This document shows positions 1-6,316 of a DNA stretch of 7,106 bases, piece after piece. This DNA comes from Cyanobacteriota bacterium. GTDB lineage: Bacteria; Cyanobacteriota; Cyanobacteriia; Phormidesmidales; Phormidesmidaceae. The translations under genes were made by a program, and so were the position numbers. The stretch is from positions 1 to 7,106 of the forward strand of contig JAQCKL010000235.1 of assembly GCA_027592485.1 (NCBI GenBank). The letters are read 5' to 3'. Position 1 is the stretch's first letter. Every line of letters starts with the position of its first letter. A model generated the notes under the pieces. It was given only the letters and a program-made list of their open reading frames with translations, was not told where the DNA came from and did no database searches.

Positions 1-33
1 TGGATGCAGATGTTCCATCAACCACGATCCTAG

Positions 34-240
34 CTATTAAGCCTGGATAGACCCTGGGACACTTACCCTGAATTACGTGCCCAACATCCCCAGATTCCCT
101 GGAAGCAAATTGCCGGAATGCGGGATAAGTCTGTTCACGATTATCGCCAAGTTAACAGCCGCCGGGTGTGGCAAATTATCCAAACCAGCATCCCAGAGCT
201 GCTTCAGAATATTCAACCGCTCTTGTCCACCGAAGACTAG
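34..240 (+). pseudogene. HepT/DUF86-family toxin, C-terminal remnant
   Basis: An open frame ending in TAG at 238-240 encodes a C-terminal HepT-like (DUF86) segment. It shows ELRAQHPQIPWKQIAGMRDK, then the family signature R-x4-H-x-Y (R at 121-123, H at 136-138, Y at 142-144), then a VWQIIQ..IPELL helix. HepT proteins are the toxin of HepT/MntA toxin-antitoxin pairs: HEPN-fold RNases whose motif tyrosine region is modified by the partner nucleotidyltransferase. Here the frame is closed by TAG at 31-33, and no ATG, GTG or TTG lies between that stop and the Met codon at 118, which is already inside the core. The N-terminal half, about 70 residues in intact members, is therefore missing or frameshifted. 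No antitoxin is visible, though one could lie to the left of the window. The gene runs tail-to-tail into the flavoprotein gene with 22 bases between the stops. The family call is fairly sure; the pseudogene status depends on sequence outside the window. Confidence 0.62.
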
Positions 241-262
241 GGGAATCCGATGAACTTCACCT

Positions 263-1771
263 TTAGAAGCGACTCAGCAAATGGTCCCCCACCCGCAAAG
301 CATTCGCCATCACCGTCAAAGCAGGGCTCACGCTGGGGCAAGACGGGAAAAAGCTGCTGTCCACCACATAGAGATTGTCAATGGCGTGGGTGCGGCAGTG
401 CTCATCCAGAACCGATGTGGCTAGGTCAGTCCCCATCCGGCAGGTCCCGCACTGATAGCCCACCACCGATAAGGGCGCTTCCCCTCGGGGAAACATCGTA
501 TTGCTCTGGGCATCTTTAATGCCCTTTTCGATGGACTTCAAAACCTCAAGCCATCGGTAGACCAGGCGATCGTGGGCTTCAAAATTATTGGGTTCAAACT
601 CATAGCGGAGTTTGCCCTTGCGCCAATACACCCGGTTCTTAGGGTCCGGCAGCACCCCCGTTTGTGCCCACCAGCCCACCGAGTGGGTGGCCAGATGCTG
701 CAAGCGGGAGCCGGGCATGATTTGGGCCAGCACCGATAGCAGCGGCGGCGACTCCGCAAACACCACATCTTGCAGCAATCCGCCGGTATTTTCGATGTGC
801 CCCATGGGGAACTTGTAGTCGCGATCGCCCCAATAAAAATCATTGATGCTGACACTGCGGGGAAACTTGGCTGAGTTCTCAGAGGTAAACCGCTGAACCA
901 TCACCGTCATTTGCAGCTTCATCAAGTTGCGGCCCACCTGGTCTGAGCCGTTGGCCAAGCCGTTGGGGTGCTTTTCATTGGCGGAATTCAGCATCAGCGC
1001 CGCTGAATTCACCGCGCCGCAGGCCAACACCACAATGTCGGCCTTAAACAAAAAGGCTTGGTCGCCAATTTCCGCCTGCACCATTTTGATTTCAGTACCG
1101 GCTGGGTTGGTGTGGAGGCTAACCACCTTGGCTCCAGTTTTGAGGGTGACATTGTCGGACTTCAGGGCCGCGTCAATGCCAAAGACTTCGGCATCGCCGG
1201 TGGGGTCATCGGCTTGGCGGGTGAGGCTGACCGGCAAGTTGGTGGGGTGCAGATCTTGGGCGGCGATCGCCGCCACGATGGGTTCCATCAGCGGCTCATG
1301 ATCCACCGCGCCATAGGGATAGTTGTCGCTGTGGGCCGGTTCTGTCGGATCGTCTTGAGCGTCTCCGTGAACTTGGTAGAGCTGCTCGGCGGCGGTGTAG
1401 TAGGGCTCTAAGTCGGTGTACTTGATCGGCCACTCGGGGGCGATGCCCTCTTGGTGGGGGACGGCGGTAAAGTCGCGATCGCGCATCCGCATCAGCACCG
1501 CGTCGTAGATTTTGGTGTTGCCCCCCACGGCGTAGTTGGTTTGGGGCGAAAAGGGTTCTCCCGCCTGGTCGTACCATTGTTCGGGGGCATGGTAGCGCTC
1601 TTTTTTAAAGACATCCACATCGGCCCGATTTTGATCCGCCAGGGACATCCTTGCCCCCCGCTCCAAAATCAAGATCCGCTTGCCGGAGGGGGCCAGCTTT
1701 TGGGCCAAGGTGCCGCCCCCAGCGCCGCTGCCCACAATGATGATGTCGTAGTGTTGGTCGTCAATAATCAT
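263..1771 (-). CDS. GMC-family FAD-dependent oxidoreductase with altered catalytic residues
   Basis: The 502-residue protein is a GMC (glucose-methanol-choline) oxidoreductase, related to choline dehydrogenase-like flavoproteins. Residues 9-37 form the Rossmann FAD site (DIIIVGSGAGGG, ending ILERG). Residues 82-100 (AVGGNTKIYD..LMRMRDRDF) match the second FAD-contact region, and 245-262 (ADIVVLACGAVNSAALML) a third. The C-terminal domain has CGTCRMG at 441-447 and ends NLYVVDSSFFPS...ALTVMANALRVGDHL. The substrate cannot be told, and there is no signal peptide or membrane segment, so it is probably cytoplasmic. In the family, a His three residues before GTC and an Asn or His in the NP-x-LT motif act on the substrate alcohol; here they are Tyr439 (TAT) and Ser482 (AGC). 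The ATG overlaps the TGA of the nuclease-like gene (ATGA) and follows AAGGGA at 1778-1783 by 6 bases. It is the last gene of the operon; no hairpin with a T-run follows it. Confidence 0.94.
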   Translation of the reverse strand: MIIDDQHYDIIIVGSGAGGGTLAQKLAPSGKRILILERGARMSLADQNRADVDVFKKERYHAPEQWYDQAGEPFSPQTNYAVGGNTKIYDAVLMRMRDRDFTAVPHQEGIAPEWPIKYTDLEPYYTAAEQLYQVHGDAQDDPTEPAHSDNYPYGAVDHEPLMEPIVAAIAAQDLHPTNLPVSLTRQADDPTGDAEVFGIDAALKSDNVTLKTGAKVVSLHTNPAGTEIKMVQAEIGDQAFLFKADIVVLACGAVNSAALMLNSANEKHPNGLANGSDQVGRNLMKLQMTVMVQRFTSENSAKFPRSVSINDFYWGDRDYKFPMGHIENTGGLLQDVVFAESPPLLSVLAQIMPGSRLQHLATHSVGWWAQTGVLPDPKNRVYWRKGKLRYEFEPNNFEAHDRLVYRWLEVLKSIEKGIKDAQSNTMFPRGEAPLSVVGYQCGTCRMGTDLATSVLDEHCRTHAIDNLYVVDSSFFPSCPSVSPALTVMANALRVGDHLLSRF

Positions 1772-2442
1772 GCTGATTCCCTTCGAAGCGCAATTCTTCT
1801 GACTTGCATCAATAAATTTTCAATAGGGGATTCCATAGCTGGAAGTTCAGCTTCATGTGGAATAAATGTTGGCCAGGTTTCTTTCAACAAGCAAAAGAAT
1901 TTCTGGTTTACTTCAGGATTGTCAGCCTGCCTACCAAAACCTGACCAATTACAACTTGTCATAACGAGCACGAATAGCTCAGATTCTGGATAAATCTCTT
2001 TTAGCCGTTCTTCTCTTTCTCTGAAATGAATTGGCCAGTGATTACGCATCCAGCCTAGCTGAGTCTTGCACTCAACAATTGCAAGCAGAGTGTCATTTCT
2101 CCAAATACTAATATCTGGTTTTATCGAACCCCGCTTCTTCTGAAGCTTCTGTTCTGAGGCGACTTTAATATTTAATTTTTCAGTTTCAATGAATACCTTC
2201 AATACAAATAGAACTACTTCCACGAAAAAGTCTGCACCATTTTGTATTTGGTGTTTGCCGAGAATTTTCTTGATTCTGTCTTGGGCACAGTAGAAAGCAC
2301 GCAGCCGGTTGACGAGAACCTTTGAATAATCATAAGTTTCACAGGACAAAGATATACACTTCATCCTTTCGTAAGAAGATTCTAAAGTAACTGCAAGGTT
2401 GTCAAGGGCTAATGAGTATTCATCAAAGATAAGATCGCTCAT
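1768..2442 (-). CDS. PD-(D/E)XK nuclease-like protein inside the oxidase operon
   Basis: I do not recognise a named family for this 224-residue protein. The middle carries a clear PD-(D/E)XK nuclease signature: Pro109-Asp110, 13 residues, then Glu124-Cys-Lys126 in a hydrophobic strand (LLAIVECKTQLGW), followed by another likely strand (SELFVLVMTS, 154-163). Residues 1-90 look mostly helical, and Glu75 in the helix before the core could be the extra acid common in this fold. The protein is soluble, with no membrane segment or signal peptide. Nucleases of this fold include restriction and repair enzymes, but no methyltransferase or helicase lies nearby. The start chosen is ATG 2442, whose A is shared with the TGA of subunit III (TGATG). 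No Shine-Dalgarno is evident, so translation probably restarts after subunit III. The stop overlaps the flavoprotein start. Base content is low: 14 G/C in 2161-2220, against 34 in 2581-2640. It also lacks HIP1 sites, so I infer transfer from elsewhere. Confidence 0.85.
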   Translation of the reverse strand: MSDLIFDEYSLALDNLAVTLESSYERMKCISLSCETYDYSKVLVNRLRAFYCAQDRIKKILGKHQIQNGADFFVEVVLFVLKVFIETEKLNIKVASEQKLQKKRGSIKPDISIWRNDTLLAIVECKTQLGWMRNHWPIHFREREERLKEIYPESELFVLVMTSCNWSGFGRQADNPEVNQKFFCLLKETWPTFIPHEAELPAMESPIENLLMQVRRIALRRESA

Positions 2443-3059
2443 CACTGCCACACGTAGATCAAGATAAACAACACAATCCAGATCACGTCCACAAAATGCC
2501 AAAACAACGACGTGGATACAACCCCAAACTCGCCCCCGGCATAGTTATTCGGCAAAAACGATCGCCCCAACATAATCCCCTGAAGCAGAACCCCGGTCAG
2601 CACATGTAGCCCGTGGAAGCCCGTCAGCAGATAAAAGGTGCCGCCAAACAGACCGTCCCTAAAGCCAAACGGTAGCCCCAGCCACTCCACCGCCTGACCA
2701 TAGAGAAAGAAGCTGCCCATGGCCATGGTCAAGAACCAAAAGGTGCGGAAACCCCAGAGATTTTCCTTATGGAGGAAGCGCTCGGCGAAGTAAATCACAA
2801 AGCTGCTAGACACCAGCACCACCGTGTTGATGAAGGGCTCCCGCACCTCCAAGCCCTCAACCCCCGCTGGCAGCCAGTCGGTGGCGTTGGTTTTATAAAC
2901 GATGTAGCCCACAAAAAAGCTCAGGAAAATCACGCTTTCCGACAGCAGAAAGACAATGAAGCCAAATAGGCGGTGATCTTCTTCTTCGTGCTCGGCCCCA
3001 TGGGCCATCTGAGCCTGCAAGTCCGCATCAACAGTGGAATCAAGATTAGCTGTGCTCAC
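2442..3059 (-). CDS. ctaEII: Haem-copper oxidase subunit III (ARTO)
   Basis: This 205-residue protein is subunit III of an aa3/bo3-type terminal oxidase, an integral membrane subunit that stabilises subunit I and its proton uptake. A charged His/Glu-rich head (19-30) is followed by five predicted membrane helices, roughly 31-55, 76-95, 104-125, 136-164 and 180-204. Family motifs are FLLSESVIFLSFF with Glu41 in the first helix, FYLLTGFHGLHVLTG (142-156) and WHFVDVIWIVLF (187-198). Five helices rather than seven is usual for cyanobacterial and quinol-oxidase forms. The start is GTG 3059, which overlaps the subunit I stop as GTGA. It is set by AAGGAG at 3067-3072, seven bases upstream. The C-terminus (LIYVWQ) looks natural, so the gene next to it did not truncate it. 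The subunit is fairly certain; its assignment to ARTO rests on its neighbours. Confidence 0.95.
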   Translation of the reverse strand: MSTANLDSTVDADLQAQMAHGAEHEEEDHRLFGFIVFLLSESVIFLSFFVGYIVYKTNATDWLPAGVEGLEVREPFINTVVLVSSSFVIYFAERFLHKENLWGFRTFWFLTMAMGSFFLYGQAVEWLGLPFGFRDGLFGGTFYLLTGFHGLHVLTGVLLQGIMLGRSFLPNNYAGGEFGVVSTSLFWHFVDVIWIVLFILIYVWQ

Positions 3060-4753
3060 GGGCTAACTCCTTCTGTTAGATCATGGGTTGGCTTATGGGC
3101 GGGATCATTGGCCACTAACGGTTCATCGCTGCCGTAGCCGTAGGGGGCCGACACCACGATGGGAAGCTGCTCAAAGTTCTCGTGGGGGGGCGGCGAGGAC
3201 ACCAGCCATTCCAGTCCGATCGCCCGCCAAGGATTGTCTGGGGCCTGCTTGCCCTGGGCCCAGGAACTGAGCATATTCAAGATAAAGGGCAGGGTCGAAA
3301 CCCCCAGCAAAAATCCACCCAAACTGGCCAACACATTCCAAAAGGCAAACTCCGGGTCATAGGAGGCCACCCGGCGCGGCATGCCCATTAAACCCAGGGG
3401 ATGCATCGGCAAAAAGATCAGGTTGATGCCGATAAAGGTGAGGGCACAGTGGAGTTTTCCCAAGCCTTCGTAATACATCCGCCCGGTCATTTTTGGGAAC
3501 CAGTGATAAATGGCGGCGTAGAAGCCCATCACCACCGCCCCGTTAATCACATAGTGAAAGTGACCCACCACAAAATAGGTGTTGTTCACATGGATATCAA
3601 AGGGGGCAGAGGCCAGCATAATGCCGGTAATGCCTGCAAACAAGAAGGTCGATAGCCCGCCTAGGGCAAACAACATGGCGGTGTTCAGCCGCAGCTTGCC
3701 CCCCCAAATCGTCGCCACCCAGGCAAATACCTTGATGCCCGTGGGCACCGAAATCGCCATGGTGGTGAACATGAACAGCATCCGCATCCAGCCGGGAGTG
3801 CCGCTGGCAAACATGTGGTGAACCCAGACGATCAGGCTCAAGCCGGTAATGATTAGGGACGAGACCGCCACCACCCTGTAGCCAAACAGCGGTTTGCGGG
3901 CATAGACCGGAAATATCTCTGAGAACACCCCAAAGATCGGCAGGATGATCACATACACCGCCGGATGGGAGTAGAACCAGAAAAAGTGCTGATACAGGAC
4001 CGGATCGCCCCCCAGCTCCGGGTTAAAGAAACTGGTGCCGACGGTGAGATCCAGCAACAGCGTCACCGCCCCGGCAGTCAAGGCCGGTAGACCCACCAAC
4101 TGAATCATTTGGGCCGACAGCACCGTCCAGCAAAAGGCGGGCATTTTAAACCAGCCCATGCCCGGTGCCCGCATCCGAAAAATGGTGGTGACAATATTCA
4201 CCGCCCCCATGATCGAGGACACGCCGGATAGGGCCACCGCCAGCAGCCAGAGGGATTGACCGTTGATCAAATTGCCGGTGGGGTTCTGCAAACTCACCGG
4301 TGGGTAAGCCCACCAGCCGGACTGAGACGGGCCACCGGGCACAAAAAAGCTCAAGGTGAGAATCACCCCAAACACCGGCACCATCCAAAAGGCAGCGGCG
4401 TTCAACCGGGGAAAGGCCATGTCCCGCGCCCCAATCTGCAGCGGCACCAGGTAGTTGGCCAGGCCATTGAGCATGGGGAAGGTCCACATGAACAGCATGA
4501 TCGTGCCGTGCATGGTGAACAGGCCGTTATATACGGTGCGATCCACCAGATCCGCCTCGGGGGTAATCAGCTCCCCCCGCATCACCATGGCCAGCAGCCC
4601 CCCAAAGAGGAAGAAGATAAAGGCGGTGACGATGTATTGGATGCCAATCACCTTGTGATCGGTGCTGAAGCTAAAGAAGCGCCGCCAGTTATCGGGGGCT
4701 CCCGGTTGGGGTTGCAGGCTGGGGGAAACGGCTTCCAAAGTGGCATTACTCAT
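3056..4753 (-). CDS. ctaDII: Haem-copper oxidase subunit I (ARTO catalytic subunit, type A2)
   Basis: This 565-residue protein is the catalytic subunit that reduces oxygen to water and pumps protons across the membrane. It is full length, with about twelve membrane helices. Ligands visible are His82 and His400 for the low-spin haem, His398 for the high-spin haem, and His263, His312 and His313 for CuB, with Tyr267 in place for the His-Tyr link (YSHPAVY). Asp111 marks the D-channel entrance and Lys341 (VPTGIK) the K-channel. Glu of the usual GHPEVY is absent and YSHP is present, which is the A2 class of proton channel. Arg460-Arg461 near the haem propionates is kept. The His-Asp pair that binds Mg in cytochrome c oxidases is Asn390-Asn391. 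The start ATG overlaps the subunit II stop by 8 bases (ATGAGTAA) and has a strong GAGGAGGA at 4759-4766. The hydrophilic tail after about 505 is of ordinary length. Confidence 0.97.
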   Translation of the reverse strand: MSNATLEAVSPSLQPQPGAPDNWRRFFSFSTDHKVIGIQYIVTAFIFFLFGGLLAMVMRGELITPEADLVDRTVYNGLFTMHGTIMLFMWTFPMLNGLANYLVPLQIGARDMAFPRLNAAAFWMVPVFGVILTLSFFVPGGPSQSGWWAYPPVSLQNPTGNLINGQSLWLLAVALSGVSSIMGAVNIVTTIFRMRAPGMGWFKMPAFCWTVLSAQMIQLVGLPALTAGAVTLLLDLTVGTSFFNPELGGDPVLYQHFFWFYSHPAVYVIILPIFGVFSEIFPVYARKPLFGYRVVAVSSLIITGLSLIVWVHHMFASGTPGWMRMLFMFTTMAISVPTGIKVFAWVATIWGGKLRLNTAMLFALGGLSTFLFAGITGIMLASAPFDIHVNNTYFVVGHFHYVINGAVVMGFYAAIYHWFPKMTGRMYYEGLGKLHCALTFIGINLIFLPMHPLGLMGMPRRVASYDPEFAFWNVLASLGGFLLGVSTLPFILNMLSSWAQGKQAPDNPWRAIGLEWLVSSPPPHENFEQLPIVVSAPYGYGSDEPLVANDPAHKPTHDLTEGVSP

Positions 4754-5663
4754 AGGTATCCTCCTCGGAGCTGGCGAAATTAACTAGGGGGGCAGGGGCG
4801 GGCTCCACGGTTTTCCAACCCAACCCAATGGCGCTGGCGTCGGTTTGATTAAAGGCCTCAAAGGCTACATTTTCAGCGGGGAAGGGCGATCGCGCCGCCG
4901 CCATTGCTAACCAATCCTGATAGTCCTCAGAGGATTCCACCACCACGTTGGTTTGGTTAGCGGCGAAATAGGTGCCGCTGTATTCCGAGTCCCGCAGGCG
5001 ATAGCGCCCCTCACGGATGGGGGTGAACTCGAAGTTGATTTCTCGACCGGGGACCACGTCTTGCTTCACCCGAAAGGCAGGCACAAAGAAGCCGTGCAGC
5101 ACATCCTCAGAGGAGAGCACCAACTGAGCGCGCTGATTCACTGGCAGATGCAGCTCAGTGCTGCGGACCCCCGCCTCGGGATAGTGAAACTCCCAGGCCC
5201 ATTGGCGGGCGAAAACTTGGATCGGAGGAGAAGTCACAGATGCAGCCCTGTCTGTGGGAGCGGCCTCGGCGGTCGCCATCCCCATGGGCAGGGGCTCCAT
5301 CGGCCCCAGAATGCTCATGCGGTCGTAGGTCTGATAGCTAACGGTGGCAATCCAGATCACTAACAGAATGGGGATCGTTGTCCAGACCACCTCCAGCTTG
5401 ACGTTGCCTTCAATGTTGGGGCCATCGCTGGCGTCATATTTAGCGGCCCGCTGAAACAGGATGGCATACAGCAGCGTCCCCATCACCCCCAAAAATATGA
5501 AGCTGCCCAGGGTGGTCATAAAGCTAAAGAGGTTATCTACCAGCACCGACTCGGCGGAAGCTTGGGGGGGCATCCAGGTATAGGCTTGCTGGCCAATCCA
5601 GAGGCTGGCCAAGAGATCGGCGATCGCCAGCCCGACCAAAACCCCAATCGTGCGTCGGTTCAT
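4746..5663 (-). CDS. ctaCII: Haem-copper oxidase subunit II lacking CuA ligands (ARTO)
   Basis: This 305-residue protein is subunit II of the alternative respiratory terminal oxidase. Numbered from the chosen start, it has a hydrophobic N-terminal segment (5-24), two membrane helices (about 47-70 and 94-113, with the family motif LEVVWTTIP), a Pro/Ala-rich linker (117-147) and a cupredoxin-like domain (about 148-245). In that domain ARQWAWEFHYPE and SEDVLHGFFVPAFRVKQD match ordinary subunit II, and His190 is kept. The CuA loop C-x-E-x-C-G-x-x-H-x-x-M reads D-S-E-Y-S-G-T-Y-F-A-A-N (225-236), so both Cys, the second His and the Met are lost while Glu227 stays. This is known for cyanobacterial ARTO and for quinol oxidases, and suggests quinol rather than cytochrome c as donor. 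ATG 5663 shares its A with the upstream stop (TGATG) and lies 10 bases after GGAG. ATG 5672 (308 residues) is possible, but GGAG is only one base from it. Confidence 0.94.
   Translation of the reverse strand: MNRRTIGVLVGLAIADLLASLWIGQQAYTWMPPQASAESVLVDNLFSFMTTLGSFIFLGVMGTLLYAILFQRAAKYDASDGPNIEGNVKLEVVWTTIPILLVIWIATVSYQTYDRMSILGPMEPLPMGMATAEAAPTDRAASVTSPPIQVFARQWAWEFHYPEAGVRSTELHLPVNQRAQLVLSSEDVLHGFFVPAFRVKQDVVPGREINFEFTPIREGRYRLRDSEYSGTYFAANQTNVVVESSEDYQDWLAMAAARSPFPAENVAFEAFNQTDASAIGLGWKTVEPAPAPLVNFASSEEDTYE
4759..4766 (-). promoter_or_regulatory. Strong ribosome binding site for subunit I
   Basis: GAGGAGGA on the minus strand lies five bases before ATG 4753, inside the subunit II coding end. 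It is the strongest such site in the operon, fitting high output of the catalytic subunit despite the 8-base overlap. Confidence 0.75.
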
Positions 5664-6316
5664 CACAGCCATACTCCGCCGGTTGAGAACAGTACAGTCT
5701 TGATCAGCACATTCAACTGCCCATTCGGATTGATGCCAGCTCGAATCAGGCGATCGGCGGTGATGTGGACCCCAAAGTCAGCGGCCAGGTGAGCGCCCAA
5801 TGTGCCGTGGGCAAACATCAGCACAAAGATGCCAAGCCCCGCCAACAGGTAGCTCCACTGCACCTGTCGGGCTCGATCTTCCCGCCACAGATAGCGCTGG
5901 AAGCCTCGCCAGATAGTCATTCCTACGATTAAGCCCAGCAGCACTACGCCGCCGACTCCATGCCAGATCATCGTATCCATGGCCCCCAAGCCCCAGGGAC
6001 TGATCATGTCCAGAGGAGGCTCCGCCAGCAGGATTTCGTAGAAGCCTGCCGCCACGGTAAAGAAGGTAATCACGGCGGCGGCGACCATATTGAACCAACC
6101 CACGTCATAGAGGTCAGAACTGGTGACGGGGATAGCCAAAAATTTAAAGATTGGCTTTTCCAGCGGGTAGAGGGCGGCGACGATGTCGAAGGCGATCGCC
6201 GCAATAAACAGCCCTAGGGTGAGGTGTACCAAGTTGGGGTGAATCGGCAAACTGTAGGGCAACCCGTTTGCCCCCAGTTCCAGCAACGGCAGCGGTAAAA
6301 ACAAACTTGAGATCAT
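5663..6316 (-). CDS. DUF2231 membrane protein 2, upstream of ARTO
   Basis: This 217-residue protein has four or more predicted membrane helices (roughly 28-50, 74-98, 120-138 and 154-178) and the DUF2231 signature IHPNLVHL (25-32). The function of the family is not established. It often precedes ARTO-type oxidase genes in cyanobacteria, as I recall. It is clearly a relative of the gene upstream: both have H-P-x3-H in the first helix and Y-x-V-G-W-x-N-x-V-x-A before the second (70-80 here). His26, His31, His119, His170, His176 and His184 lie in or next to helices and could bind haem or metal, which is inference. The start ATG 6316 overlaps the upstream stop as ATGA. A longer frame reaches back to 6529, but its extra 71 residues are out-of-frame reading of the previous gene and do not look membrane-like. 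No strong Shine-Dalgarno is seen, so coupling to the upstream gene is likely. Confidence 0.9.
   Translation of the reverse strand: MISSLFLPLPLLELGANGLPYSLPIHPNLVHLTLGLFIAAIAFDIVAALYPLEKPIFKFLAIPVTSSDLYDVGWFNMVAAAVITFFTVAAGFYEILLAEPPLDMISPWGLGAMDTMIWHGVGGVVLLGLIVGMTIWRGFQRYLWREDRARQVQWSYLLAGLGIFVLMFAHGTLGAHLAADFGVHITADRLIRAGINPNGQLNVLIKTVLFSTGGVWL
5674..5677 (-). promoter_or_regulatory. Ribosome binding site GGAG for subunit II
   Basis: GGAG on the minus strand is one base from ATG 5672 and ten from ATG 5663. The first spacing is too short to work, which favours ATG 5663, where a TGATG overlap with the preceding gene also exists. Confidence 0.5.

Noticed and set aside
1..33. Coding sequence of a gene ending at TAG 31-33
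   Set aside because: Ten codons without recognisable likeness are too few to call; they could equally be part of the decayed HepT gene.
240..263. A bidirectional terminator between the convergent genes
   Set aside because: The 22 bases hold only the small palindrome TGAACTTCA and no T-run, so a rho-independent terminator is not supported.
250..519. Short plus-strand open frame just after the HepT remnant
   Set aside because: It covers the conserved C-terminal coding part of the flavoprotein on the other strand; the product is low-complexity without motifs.
927..1411. Plus-strand open frames opposite the flavoprotein gene
   Set aside because: They overlap each other and the confident GMC gene, without domain or start-site support.
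1451..1993. Plus-strand open frame of 180 codons across the flavoprotein/nuclease junction
   Set aside because: It spans two real genes on the other strand and resembles no family; its base content changes in the middle with those genes.
2443..2502. A 20-residue N-terminal extension of the nuclease-like protein from a TTG
   Set aside because: It reads the conserved end of subunit III in another frame; ATG 2442 gives a clean TGATG junction.
4256..4783. Plus-strand open frame of 175 codons opposite subunit I
   Set aside because: It lies wholly against a well-supported gene, has no family likeness, and its His/Pro/Gly-rich product is what the reverse of a GC-rich membrane gene gives.
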